A DNA stretch of 22,160 bases. Source: a virus. Below, in pieces: positions 5,811-13,814 of the stretch (the first letter of the stretch is position 1; each line of letters starts with the position of its first letter). A program made the translations under genes and the position numbers. The notes beneath the pieces are model-generated. The model had not been told where the DNA came from, ran no database searches, and saw only the letters and a list, made by a program, of their open reading frames with translations. The DNA lies in the IMG/VR virus record IMGVR_UViG_3300043449_000454, positions 1 through 22,160 of that record, one strand, 5' to 3'.

Positions 5811-6618
5811 TTTGTTCCCACGCCGCTGTTGCAGCTTCGCCAATTTCACCCATGAACGGGCAAGGTGTGCCAGCCATTTCCATTGCCCTAAATACGCGAG
5901 TGTCTTGGCACAAAAGGCTAACAGCGGCAACGCGCATACCCATATCGTAAAGCGTCTTGGATAGCTTCATGCGTTCGCAGTTTTGGTCGCGCACAGTGCG
6001 GCCAGCCGACAGGCCAATGATTTGCGTCTGCACAGCGCCCGATTGCCCCGTGGTGCAAAGGTCTTGGCTATAAGACATCATCGACGGCGCGATTGCGCTT
6101 GGAGGCGGCGACTTGATGTTCTGGTCGATAATCTGGCGATTGACGCTTTCGCTATAGCTTTTGCTGTCATTCACGTTGACGTTATTATTCTGATTTACGT
6201 TGTTTGATGTCTGGTTGATGTTGTCAGTGTTGTTGCTTGTGACGTTGCTATTGACCGTCTGATTGATGGTGCTGTTGCTCGTGTCATTGTTGTAATTGTG
6301 ATTGGAATTGGAGTTGACCGAGGTGCTTGTCGAATTGTTCTGATTTATGTTGGTCATCGTGCCAGAATTGATATTGTTGTTGGTGTTCACCGATGTGCTG
6401 GCATTGACGTTGTTGTTGTTGTTGGTGTTCGTCGATGTGCTGGTCGATGTGTTGTTGTTGTTATTCGTGTTGGTGCTGGTGGACGTATTGGTGTTGTCCG
6501 ATGTGCTGTTCGTGGTGGTGTTATAGATGTATTCCGTTGGCGCTACGGAAACAGCCTGTGCAAGCACCATCGACGATGATGCAGTGAACGCAATAAAAGC
6601 CAGCACAAATTTTTTCAT
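5782..6618 (-). CDS. Secreted Asn/Thr/Ser-rich repeat protein, 278 aa
   Basis: A textbook signal peptide opens the protein: MKKFVLAFIAFTASSSMVLA, cleavage before QAVSV. Residues about 33-160 are almost entirely Asn, Thr and Ser with short repeats such as NTNNNNNTSTSTS, and are likely unfolded or fibrous. The C-terminal ~110 residues are ordinary and cysteine-containing (QDLCTTGQSGAVQ, RDQNCERMKL, SLLCQDTRVF, GTPCPFMGEIG), four cysteines that could form disulphides in the periplasm. The start overlaps the upstream gene (ATGA) and the end overlaps the NIDO-like gene by 29 bases, so the two secreted proteins are co-translated and probably act together. No family is recognised; a lysis, envelope or host-surface role is inference. 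Confidence 0.78.
   Translation of the reverse strand: MKKFVLAFIAFTASSSMVLAQAVSVAPTEYIYNTTTNSTSDNTNTSTSTNTNNNNNTSTSTSTNTNNNNNVNASTSVNTNNNINSGTMTNINQNNSTSTSVNSNSNHNYNNDTSNSTINQTVNSNVTSNNTDNINQTSNNVNQNNNVNVNDSKSYSESVNRQIIDQNIKSPPPSAIAPSMMSYSQDLCTTGQSGAVQTQIIGLSAGRTVRDQNCERMKLSKTLYDMGMRVAAVSLLCQDTRVFRAMEMAGTPCPFMGEIGEAATAAWEQNADRRPDAE
6160..6530 (-). repeat. Low-complexity Asn/Thr/Ser codon repeat region
   Basis: On the plus strand this stretch is dominated by GTTGTTGTTGTTGG-type runs and variants of GTGTTCGTCGATGTGCTGG, the complement of AAC, ACC/ACG and AGC codons. It encodes the Asn/Thr/Ser-rich central region of the secreted 278-residue protein. Copies are degenerate and in frame, without the constant spacing or unique spacers of a CRISPR. 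Length variation by slippage or recombination would be expected. Confidence 0.8.
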
Positions 6619-6845
6619 GGTCGGTCAGCCTTGTTATCCAGTTTGTCTTCGATACGGCGAAGGTGCATCATCACTTCGTCAAACTTTTTGTCGATGGCAG
6701 CAAATTTTTCATCGCCAAAGCCAAGCCGCGCTTCAAGGAGCGTCAGCTTATTGGTCAAATTTACCCACACAGTTATGAGTGCCCCAACAAAAGTCAGGGC
6801 GGTCATAACAAAACCAAGAATGGTGAAAAGGGTAGTGGTGTCCAT
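6615..6845 (-). CDS. Small TM protein with coiled coil, XhlA-like layout, 76 aa
   Basis: The product has an N-terminal TM helix (LFTILGFVMTALTFVGALITVWVNL, about 6-30) and a C-terminal amphipathic helix with heptads (LTLLEARLGFGDEKFAAIDKKFDEVMMHLRRIEDKLD). This layout resembles small phage membrane proteins of the XhlA/haemolysin type, although in those the TM segment is usually C-terminal. The ATG overlaps the upstream stop by one base (TAATG), and its own stop overlaps the start of the secreted repeat protein (ATGA). A holin or membrane-anchor role is possible, not shown. Confidence 0.68.
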   Translation of the reverse strand: MDTTTLFTILGFVMTALTFVGALITVWVNLTNKLTLLEARLGFGDEKFAAIDKKFDEVMMHLRRIEDKLDNKADRP

Positions 6846-7291
6846 TATGCGTTACCATTAACCTGAAGTTCAACAGTCCAATAACGGGTAACGCCACCAG
6901 CCGTTGCCGAAACTGACCAAGATGCCGTTCTTGGGTTGGTGGTTGTGGATAAATAGAATGTTATTATAGCATTAGAACTGCCGCTTGGGATGCTGACGCT
7001 ACCCCCAAGTCCGCTATATGTCCAAACAGCTTGCTGTGAGCACTGGATTGTGACTTGAGCGTCAAATTCACCTTCAGCAAAAAGATAAACTGCTTCACCA
7101 GCCGATGCGCCGCCAGCAGGGTCAAAACTCACTGCGCTTTTGCCGCGCAAATCGTTCATTGAAATTGTCCCAGACGGAACGCCAGCCAAAGTGCGGACGG
7201 CACTTTCATTCAGCGAAATAGTCGCAGTCGCTGAACGGCCAAGTTCCGTGTTGACCTGTGACATGGATATAGTTCCGGTGGGCAATGTCAT
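6845..7291 (-). CDS. Fibre-associated/structural protein with GTISM repeats, 148 aa
   Basis: Residues 1-50 hold two copies of a motif around TGTISMSQVNTELG and SGTISMNDLRGKS, which I recognise from phage tail fibre and adhesin-associated proteins, where these helices probably dock onto a fibre or baseplate. The rest (about 53-148) is beta-rich, Ser/Gly/Thr-rich and looks like one Ig-like sandwich (VSFDPAGGASAGEAVYLFAEGEFDAQ is its start region). No signal peptide, so it is probably a virion protein. It starts 2 bases after the stop of the repeat-rich fibre gene, supporting a shared role in host recognition. Confidence 0.75.
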   Translation of the reverse strand: MTLPTGTISMSQVNTELGRSATATISLNESAVRTLAGVPSGTISMNDLRGKSAVSFDPAGGASAGEAVYLFAEGEFDAQVTIQCSQQAVWTYSGLGGSVSIPSGSSNAIITFYLSTTTNPRTASWSVSATAGGVTRYWTVELQVNGNA

Positions 7292-7293
7292 GG

Positions 7294-8196
7294 TTATGCA
7301 GTCCCGTATGCAGTGACGTTATTGACGGCGGTAAACGCACCCGCGCTGCTTAACTTCGCAATGGTCGTGCCGTTGTATTTAAACAACAGGTCAGTGCCGC
7401 TTTGCTCGACAGTAAAGTTTGCAGCCGCCAGCTTTGTCGCATTGGTCGCGTTGGTAGCATTGGTTGCGTTTGTTGCGTTTGTTGCGTTTACTGCGTTTGT
7501 CGCATTGGTTGCGTTCGTTGCAGTCGCGGCAGTTCCGCTAATGCTGATTGCCCAAGTGCCAGTTGCGTTCGCGCCACCCGTCGAAGGTGCGCCGATTGTG
7601 TTATAGCTAATCGTTCGTGCAGCCGAGCCGTTAAACGTGCCACCAGCCGCCACGCCATCGCCACCGCTGCTAAATGTCACAGCAGCCGCAGTTGCCGTTG
7701 CTGTTGTCGCAGTCGTTGCCGTGGTCGCAGTCGTTGCCGTTGCAGCATTGCCCGTTACATTGATATTCCAAGTTCCGCTTGCGCCACCGCCAGTCAGCGA
7801 AGGCACAGCAAGGTTTGTTCGCGCACCAGCGGCATCAGAAGCGCCCGTGCCGCCATTGGCAACCGCAAGGTCAGTGCCGCTCCATTGGTCGTTGTTGATT
7901 GTGCTTAAAACAGCCAATGAACCAAGGCCAAGGGCAGTCCGTGCGCCAGATGCGCTATTCGCACCAGTGCCGCCATTAACAAGCGCAACGATACCACTGA
8001 CGTTATTTGCGACCACATTCCAGTTGCCGCTTGCGTTAGAGCCGTCGGCGCGTGACAATGCGCGGCCACCGACAGTCGCGCCATCGTGAACGTGAATTGT
8101 ATCGGTGGTGGTGTTGACCGTTATTTCGCCTTCGACGCCAGTAAAACTCGCGTGTTGGGTTGTCGTGCCGCGACGAATTTTTACTTGCTTACTCAT
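7294..8196 (-). CDS. Tail fibre with NAT and TAT repeats, 300 aa
   Basis: The N-terminal region ([39 protein letters not shown], residues 5-43) is the common phage fibre attachment module also seen at the N-terminus of tropism-determinant proteins. Two GGTGA stalk repeats follow ([19 protein letters not shown] and [18 protein letters not shown]). Low-complexity collagen-like stretches then appear: TAT repeats around 155-170 and about eleven NAT tripeptides around 225-258. The C-terminus stops abruptly after a stalk segment NNVTAYGTA. In the other fibre of this window the matching NVTAY is followed by a self-cleaving chaperone, absent here. The start overlaps the previous stop (ATGA). Confidence 0.88.
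   Translation of the reverse strand: MSKQVKIRRGTTTQHASFTGVEGEITVNTTTDTIHVHDGATVGGRALSRADGSNASGNWNVVANNVSGIVALVNGGTGANSASGARTALGLGSLAVLSTINNDQWSGTDLAVANGGTGASDAAGARTNLAVPSLTGGGASGTWNINVTGNAATATTATTATTATTATATAAAVTFSSGGDGVAAGGTFNGSAARTISYNTIGAPSTGGANATGTWAISISGTAATATNATNATNAVNATNATNATNATNATNATKLAAANFTVEQSGTDLLFKYNGTTIAKLSSAGAFTAVNNVTAYGTA
7435..7528 (-). repeat. Tandem 9-bp repeats encoding Asn-Ala-Thr
   Basis: About ten to eleven consecutive imperfect copies of a 9-base unit (TGTTGCGTT, TGGTCGCGT and similar on the plus strand) encode NAT tripeptides in the fibre stalk. The units vary mostly at third codon positions, so selection keeps the tripeptide. No spacers are present. Confidence 0.85.
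7677..7752 (-). repeat. Tandem Thr-Ala repeats in fibre stalk
   Basis: The plus strand shows repeated GTCGCAGTCGTTGCCGTGG units, encoding alternating Thr-Ala-Thr tripeptides in the same fibre. Exact repetition of a 15-18 base block (GTCGCAGTCGTTGCCGT) at about 7708 and 7726 suggests recent duplication. Confidence 0.75.
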
Positions 8197-8798
8197 GCTA
8201 TAAAACCCCAGTCATCAGTTTCGGTGTATACTATATCAATTTGCGACCAATCTTCATAGCCGCTTGAAAATGTAGCAACGTAATTTGCCAAGCCTTGCAA
8301 CGACAACGAAAACGTCCGTGCGCTTGCATAGAACGACAAAGCCTTGCTTTCAAAAACGGCCTGTCCATCGTTACGCAATGGGCTTGGGTTTACAGTTGGA
8401 ATAGTCGGGCGGTTCGGGTCAACGACACTTGGGTTATCAACGTCCGTTTGCCCATCAATCCAAGATGCGACAGTGTTTGCATCGGATATAAACGGATTAA
8501 ATGTTGCCAGCATATCGTCGATAGCATCGGCCAAAGCTTGACCAGCAAAGGGCGGGTTAGTTGGCGTGGCGCTGATAAAGTTCGTTACTGTTACGGGCGC
8601 TGAACCGCTAACAGGGCCAAGGTCGCCCCAATCGTTCGGGTTAAACTTGCCAGCGTTTAATGTCGCAGAAACGCTGTTGCACTGTGTCGCAAAGCCATCT
8701 TGCGCGTCAAGAAAAGCAAGGCTTTCTGTGATAAAATTGCTGGGGTCGCCCAATCGTGAAGGCGATGCTGGCATTGCTGAAATTGTTGTAATGGCCAT
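8193..8798 (-). CDS. Probable minor structural protein of the tail/fibre module, 201 aa
   Basis: The N-terminus ([46 protein letters not shown]) matches a pattern I know from phage tail-fibre-adjacent proteins: 'L.a.PsrsdP.tF...adafl..lp.f...~n', a helical connector that joins a fibre to the tail. The middle is Pro/Asn/Asp-rich and the end ([27 protein letters not shown]) is beta-like. It lies between the tail-tip-like protein and the repeat fibre, overlapping both neighbours (TAATG at its start, ATGA at its end). A role as adaptor or short fibre is likely by position. Confidence 0.7.
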   Translation of the reverse strand: MAITTISAMPASPSRLGDPSNFITESLAFLDAQDGFATQCNSVSATLNAGKFNPNDWGDLGPVSGSAPVTVTNFISATPTNPPFAGQALADAIDDMLATFNPFISDANTVASWIDGQTDVDNPSVVDPNRPTIPTVNPSPLRNDGQAVFESKALSFYASARTFSLSLQGLANYVATFSSGYEDWSQIDIVYTETDDWGFIA

Positions 8799-9697
8799 TA
8801 AATCAACCCTTCAACAGACAACGAACATTCCGATATTGTCGGGCCTGATAGCACAATCGAGAAGTCGCGGTAATAGCCTAAAACAATCGTTTCGCTTCGG
8901 TTTTCGTCACCGATGTAAACAACAGGCGTTGTGCGAACGGATGCCAGAAAGCGGGTGAACGCGCTGACATCGCTTGTTTCAACAGTTACGTCATAATCAG
9001 CACGTTTGCTGTAGGCCCGTGGCGTGATGGTTACGTTGCCAAAGTCATCAATGGTTTTGACCGAATAATCTTTAATGCCAACCGATGTGCCGAAATTGGT
9101 GACAGCCAGCGCAGACTTTTGACCGATGATAAATTCGCCGCATGAAGCCGTGCCAGCGCCAGCATCAATGATAAGCTGGAACGATGCACCCGAATAATTT
9201 GGAACATCCAAAAACGCGACTTCAGACGCGCCCGTTTCGGTTATCGGCGCGAAGAAATAATTAAAATAGCCGTTAATGGCGCTGTAATCTGCAAGGCTGA
9301 TTGTTTCATCATAAACAGTCGTGCCGCCAGATGATTTAACGATAAGCTGTGCGCTCGACCCATCGACGTTGAATAGCACCACGGCATTGCAGACTGTCGC
9401 TGGCGTTACTTTGACATCAATCGTGCCGCTGTTTTGTGTGCCAGAGCCGACAGATATATCGAACATCTTAAAGCGGTTTGTCGCGCTCACAAAAATCCAT
9501 GTAGGCGATATTGCAGCCGCACCGACATCAGGTCGGTCAGTTGTGGATGTGGCAACCACTTCATAAATCTTATGGTCGTATATACGGCGCGTTCCAATCG
9601 TATACGTGCCAGCCGTCCATGCGGGATAATCAGTTTCCGCAACATTCGTGGCTGTCAGGTTGGATGCCGTAACAGTGACGGGCTTAATAATAATCAC
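8798..9697 (-). CDS. Tail-tip or adhesin-like protein with carbohydrate-binding-like segment, 299 aa
   Basis: The GTG at 9697 has GGGAGG (complement of 9704-9709) 6 bases upstream and overlaps the end of the tape measure gene; the frame opens further to 9733 without a better site. Residues about 20-60 (YPAWTAGTYTIGTRRIYDHKIYEVVA, then PTWIFVSATNRFKMFD) have the W-x-x-GTY-x-x-G...Y...A pattern of small chitin/carbohydrate-binding modules. The remainder is beta-rich, ending YYRDFSIVLSGPTISECSLSVEGLI. As the first gene after the tape measure it takes the slot of the distal tail protein, but I see no clear Dit family signature. Alternatives are a baseplate hub or adhesin. Confidence 0.72.
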   Translation of the reverse strand: MIIIKPVTVTASNLTATNVAETDYPAWTAGTYTIGTRRIYDHKIYEVVATSTTDRPDVGAAAISPTWIFVSATNRFKMFDISVGSGTQNSGTIDVKVTPATVCNAVVLFNVDGSSAQLIVKSSGGTTVYDETISLADYSAINGYFNYFFAPITETGASEVAFLDVPNYSGASFQLIIDAGAGTASCGEFIIGQKSALAVTNFGTSVGIKDYSVKTIDDFGNVTITPRAYSKRADYDVTVETSDVSAFTRFLASVRTTPVVYIGDENRSETIVLGYYRDFSIVLSGPTISECSLSVEGLI

Positions 9698-12600
9698 TTG
9701 CGTCCTCCCGAATGTCAGGCAACCCGTCACCATCCCACCTGTCCATCAATTCGTATGATTTACCAGTGTTCTTGGCGACTTGATACAATACGTTATACAT
9801 TTCATTCCGCATATTGCTTATGCCGTCAGCGGTTTCGGCGCTATTGCTTGCCATGCTCGTTTGATTGCCGTCGAAGACAAGCCCTGCGCCAGTGGTGGCG
9901 GCTTCTGCATTGCTGGCATTTTGCGCTCCCAATGTTTCGCTAAGGCTTGCCGATAGCCATGCACGGATACGGGCAACTTCAAGCGCCGATGTTGCCGAAC
10001 CAAGTGTGGCTTCTTCAATCGAGCGGCTAAGTTCTGGCAGCTTGCCAAGGGCTTCCAGATTGCCTGTCCTCGCTTGTGCAGTAAGGGTAGCAAACTGCGC
10101 CTTCAACAATACCGACGATGAGGATGCATTGATGCCGCGCAGACGATTGATTTCGTCAACGACAGTTTGGCTAACATTCGCAAGCGTATCAGCATACTTT
10201 TGCATAGCATCAGCAGCGTCTTGCGCGGCCTTTTCTTGCACCTTGGCAGCGTCTTCAGCCGCCTTCGCAGCCGCAGCGTCGGCTTCAGCCTTAGCTTGTG
10301 CAGCCCAGATTTGCTCTTTCAAACCACGAAGGCTGGCTTCAGTGGCTTCCAGTTCTATTGCGCGACGAGCAGCAAGCGCTTCCACAGCAAAGCCCTGCGC
10401 TTCAAGAAGCTGGATTTCCAATTCACGGCGGTCAGCAGCCAGTTTAGCAGCGGCTTCAACTTGCTTGGCCTGTTCTTCAGCAAGAGCCTTGGTCGCGGCG
10501 GCGGCTTCATCGGCGGCACGTTTAGCGTCAATCGCGGCCCAGATTTGCTCCTGCAATCCACGTAGGCTTTCATCCATCGCGGCCAGTTCAATCTTGCGCC
10601 GTTCTGCCAAAGCCCCGCTGCTATCGCCAAGCGCTTCCATCAAATCAATTTCAAGCGAACGCCTATCGTTTGCCAAAGCCAGTGTCGCTTCAGCCAATGC
10701 AGCAGCTTCTTCAGCAGCCTTTTGTTGTGCGTCAGCCAATTCCTGCGCTGCCTTTGAAGCGTCTTCAGCGGCATATATTTGCTCTTGCAACCCGCGAAGG
10801 CTTGCATCCATGCTTTCAAGTTCAAGCGCACGTTGTGCAGCCAGAGCGCCAGTTGCATTGCCCTGCGCTTCCATTAACTGGATTTCCAATTCACGGCGCG
10901 GCCTGTTGGCTTCAAATGTAGCCTTGGCTTGCTTGATGGCATACAATTCTTCAAGCTTGGCATAATCAGCCGCAGTCGCGCCAGCTTCCTTAAAGATAAC
11001 CTTCAGCTTTTCCATTTCGACCGAAAGTTCATCAAGGCTAAATTGCAGTGGGTCGCTTTGGCTTTGCAAGTCTTTAAACACTTGGTCGAACTTCAGCGCC
11101 TTTTGCACCTGTTCGTTTAAGTCATTGCCAGCACGGATAAGGGTCTGCGCCCCAGCACTAATACCCGTGACAATCCCTTGCTGGATTGCCAGTTGCGTTA
11201 CGTATGCAACCGCAGCGGCTTCATCTGTGCCAAAGTTTTTAACGCCAGCGCCTTTAGTGCGGCCAGCGCCAGTCGGGTCAACAACGTAATCCTTTTTACG
11301 CATACCAAGGCTGACCTTGACGTTGCCACCCAATACGCCGCCAAGTTGCTCTGCGATGTTGCCCAAGCCCTTTAGCAAGCCATTTGCCATATTATTGGCG
11401 ACATCTTTCAGAGCCGCGCTGTTACCCGTCAACGTGCGTTCCATAGCGCCGCCAGCGATTTGGTTTAGTGTAACAGAACCTGTCTTGGTCTTCTTCATTA
11501 AGCCGCCAATGACACCGCCCAAAATGCCGCCAGCCAAAGCGCCAAGCGGCCCAGCAAACTTACCAAGTTCGGGCGCAATTTTTGCCAAATTATCCGTTAG
11601 CAGTTTTTTGCCCAACGCTCCGCCAATGCCACCGCCGACAGTGCCGCCAGTTTTACTGCCCGTCATACCACCGACCAAATTGCCAAGCTGCATACCAGAT
11701 ATAACACTGGCCAAGGCTTCGCCTAATTGTGGGAATGTTTTGGCAATGGCATCGCTAATTTTTTGGGTTGAGCCATCAGCTAATTCCACTTCCATTTTGA
11801 AAATGCCTTGCAAGGCGCGTCCGCCCTTTCCGCCAATCATGCCAGCGGCAGTTTCAAGGTTGTTTGCAAGGGTTTGCAGGGCTTGAATGTCTTTATCAAA
11901 AACGCTCTTATTGTTGATGCCAGCCAAACGCGCCGCATAATATTCTTGCCAAGCTTTTTCGCCAAATTTCAACACATACGCTTCACGCTCCAAAGCCAAT
12001 GAAGCTTTTTCACGCTCCACACCAACAAGGCCAAGCAGCTTTGCTTCGCCTTTTAATGAGGTCATATTCGCATTATGCGCCTTGTTTGTTTCTTCGATTG
12101 CCTTGGCATATTCTTTAAGCTTTTCGGAAATGCCAAAAGCCATTTCCTTGGCGGCATTGGCAGCACCAACTTCGCGTATAGATGCAGCAAGTTCTTTATT
12201 TTTTAATGCCAAAGCGCCAGCAACAAGCTTTTGAACTTCAAGAGCCTTGATTTGTTCGGGCGTCTTGCCGATTTTTTCGCCTTCTTCAATCATGTCGGCC
12301 AAAGCGTCGCGGTATTTTTCCAGAGGGTCTACGGCTTTTTTGGCTGCTTCTCCAGTCGCGGCAATGCCAGCCGATGCAGCCGCAGCGGGAACAGTAATCG
12401 CAGCCATTGCGTCTGCTTGCTCTTTAAGAACATCCGCTTCCTTTATACCAATCCTTAATGCGTCCAACCGCTCTTGCTTTGCGGCGACCGTGCTGGCGAC
12501 ATATCCCGCGCCTTCCGCTTGACCACGAGCGCCTTGCGCTGATTGCTTTTGCTTAAGCAAGCGAATGTCACGTTCTAATAAACGGGCTTCTAATTCGCGT

Positions 12601-13751
12601 TCAGTTCTGGCTTGTGCCCAGCCCACAGACCTTGCTTGCGACAACGCCTTTAGCGATGCAATGTGTCCATTGGTTTCTTCACGGGCGCGTGACTGCGCTG
12701 TAGCAAGCGAATATATTGCGCCGACCAATGCGCCAATAGCTACCAATGCCAAGCCCCATCCAGTCGAGGCAAGCGCGGCCTGTAATCCCTTAATGCCAAC
12801 GCCAGCCAATGCGCTGGCTGTAGTTGTTGCACCAAGGGCAATGTTAAGCGCCATCATTTGCGTGATATATGCAACGATAGCTTGTATGCCCAAGGCAGCA
12901 CGAAATGCGACAAAGGCAGCGGCCATGCCAGCAACGGCAACCATTGTTACTTCAATGGCGCGTAAAATTGAATTTAAGTTCGTCGTTAAATATGTGACCG
13001 CAGAACTTGCGGCAGTTAACGCTTGCGAAAATATATTGGTCGCGCCAGCATTGCCCAAGGTAACATAAAGGTTGTCAATGTTATCCTTCAGGTTCGACAT
13101 CCGACCATTAAGGGTCTTCATCTGCTCGTCCATCGCACCAGCAAATTGCGTGTTGCCGATGTTGATAAGGTATTGCTGAATTTCTTCAGAATTTTTCTTA
13201 ACGGTTGTGGACACGCCTTGGAACGTGAACGTAACAGTGTCTTTTTGCTGCTTCGCCCTTATGCCAAATTCTTTTAGGCGCTCAAATTCAAGCGTTGAAG
13301 CGTCAGCGACAGCCTCAATCATCTGATTTAAGCTTTTGCCCATTGATGCCGCCGTGTTGCCGTATGAGCGCAACGATGCCATGCTTGGGTCAAGGCCAAG
13401 GTTTTTCAGCTTTAAGAAAGCTTCGACAGTCTGGTTTAATTGATAAGGCGTGGTCGCCGCAAATTTGCGTATTTCATCAAACGCAGCGGATGCCGCAGCC
13501 GTGCTGCCAGTGGCAACCTTTAATGAGGCATTGAGCGATTGAAATTCAGCATTGGCTTTCGCAATACCTGTAGCAAGGCCAAAAATACCGACGGCAGCAA
13601 GAGCGCCGCCAAAAAGCTTCGCCGCATTTGTAAGGCTGTTCGCAGAACGCTCCGCATTGCCAGAAGCGCGGGACAAATTGTTTAGGTCGTTGGTTGCCGA
13701 CTTAACGTCGCGGCTATCAACTGAAATACGAAGGTTCGCTAAATCTGCCAC
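9684..13751 (-). CDS. Tail tape measure protein, 1355 aa
   Basis: The N-terminal ~200 residues carry the phage tape-measure N-terminal domain (ANAEFQSLNASLKVATGS; AFDEIRKFAATTPYQLNQTV; then ADASTLEFERLKEFGIRAKQ). Hydrophobic helices follow at about 265-350, then a Gly-rich region (LGNLVGGMTGSKTGG; GGILGGVIGGLMKK). Near 950-1180 come three 78-residue coiled-coil repeats, each with a R-R-x-L-E-I-x-L core and SLRGL[QK]EQI[WY]AA. The protein sets tail length and enters the host envelope during DNA ejection; at roughly 1.5 angstrom per residue (family knowledge) it predicts a tail near 200 nm. The GTG at 13751 lies 8 bases after AGGA; a TTG at 13757 is possible. It follows the tail chaperones as in other siphophages. 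Confidence 0.93.
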   Translation of the reverse strand: MADLANLRISVDSRDVKSATNDLNNLSRASGNAERSANSLTNAAKLFGGALAAVGIFGLATGIAKANAEFQSLNASLKVATGSTAAASAAFDEIRKFAATTPYQLNQTVEAFLKLKNLGLDPSMASLRSYGNTAASMGKSLNQMIEAVADASTLEFERLKEFGIRAKQQKDTVTFTFQGVSTTVKKNSEEIQQYLINIGNTQFAGAMDEQMKTLNGRMSNLKDNIDNLYVTLGNAGATNIFSQALTAASSAVTYLTTNLNSILRAIEVTMVAVAGMAAAFVAFRAALGIQAIVAYITQMMALNIALGATTTASALAGVGIKGLQAALASTGWGLALVAIGALVGAIYSLATAQSRAREETNGHIASLKALSQARSVGWAQARTERELEARLLERDIRLLKQKQSAQGARGQAEGAGYVASTVAAKQERLDALRIGIKEADVLKEQADAMAAITVPAAAASAGIAATGEAAKKAVDPLEKYRDALADMIEEGEKIGKTPEQIKALEVQKLVAGALALKNKELAASIREVGAANAAKEMAFGISEKLKEYAKAIEETNKAHNANMTSLKGEAKLLGLVGVEREKASLALEREAYVLKFGEKAWQEYYAARLAGINNKSVFDKDIQALQTLANNLETAAGMIGGKGGRALQGIFKMEVELADGSTQKISDAIAKTFPQLGEALASVISGMQLGNLVGGMTGSKTGGTVGGGIGGALGKKLLTDNLAKIAPELGKFAGPLGALAGGILGGVIGGLMKKTKTGSVTLNQIAGGAMERTLTGNSAALKDVANNMANGLLKGLGNIAEQLGGVLGGNVKVSLGMRKKDYVVDPTGAGRTKGAGVKNFGTDEAAAVAYVTQLAIQQGIVTGISAGAQTLIRAGNDLNEQVQKALKFDQVFKDLQSQSDPLQFSLDELSVEMEKLKVIFKEAGATAADYAKLEELYAIKQAKATFEANRPRRELEIQLMEAQGNATGALAAQRALELESMDASLRGLQEQIYAAEDASKAAQELADAQQKAAEEAAALAEATLALANDRRSLEIDLMEALGDSSGALAERRKIELAAMDESLRGLQEQIWAAIDAKRAADEAAAATKALAEEQAKQVEAAAKLAADRRELEIQLLEAQGFAVEALAARRAIELEATEASLRGLKEQIWAAQAKAEADAAAAKAAEDAAKVQEKAAQDAADAMQKYADTLANVSQTVVDEINRLRGINASSSSVLLKAQFATLTAQARTGNLEALGKLPELSRSIEEATLGSATSALEVARIRAWLSASLSETLGAQNASNAEAATTGAGLVFDGNQTSMASNSAETADGISNMRNEMYNVLYQVAKNTGKSYELMDRWDGDGLPDIREDASDYY
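10197..10898 (-). repeat. Three tandem 234-bp (78-codon) repeats in the tape measure gene
   Basis: Repeat 1 spans 10898-10665, repeat 2 10664-10431, repeat 3 10430 to about 10197. Each begins with an Arg-Arg pair followed by Leu-Glu-Ile, and contains SLRGLQEQI or SLRGLKEQI at about offset 33. The first two are exactly 78 codons; the third decays after about 50 residues. Such units in tape measures change tail length in steps. Confidence 0.85.
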
Positions 13752-13767
13752 GCGCAATATCCTGTTA

Positions 13768-13797
13768 GGCCCAGAGCGTTATCGCTTAATATGGGCC
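13768..13797 (-). promoter_or_regulatory. Two-part stem-loop just upstream of the tape measure gene
   Basis: GGCCCA (13768-13773) pairs with TGGGCC (13792-13797), and inside it AGCG (13775-13778) pairs with CGCT (13783-13786) around a TTAT loop. It lies in the 63-base gap between the chaperone T stop and the tape measure start, some 17 bases before the start codon. There is no U-run, so it is not a typical terminator; it could affect tape measure translation or message stability. Moderate stem length makes chance possible. Confidence 0.35.
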
Positions 13798-13814
13798 ATA
13801 GCACAAGATTATCG

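Noticed and set aside
6160-6530. Possible CRISPR array because of repeated GTTGTTG-rich units
   Set aside because: Repeats are in-frame, degenerate, contiguous and without regular unique spacers; they encode Asn/Thr/Ser codons.
7435-7752. Possible CRISPR or satellite in the GCGTTTGTT-rich region
   Set aside because: Units are 9 bases, in frame, and encode NAT or TAT tripeptides of the fibre.
9865-10965. Long plus-strand open frame of 366 codons, Ala/Ser-rich
   Set aside because: It is antisense to the coiled-coil repeats of the tape measure; the Ala/Glu-rich codons lack stops in this frame. No ribosome site and no recognisable protein features.
11317-11886. Plus-strand 189-codon Pro/Ala-rich frame
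   Set aside because: Antisense shadow of the Gly-rich part of the tape measure (GGC/GCC read as GCC/GGC, CCA).
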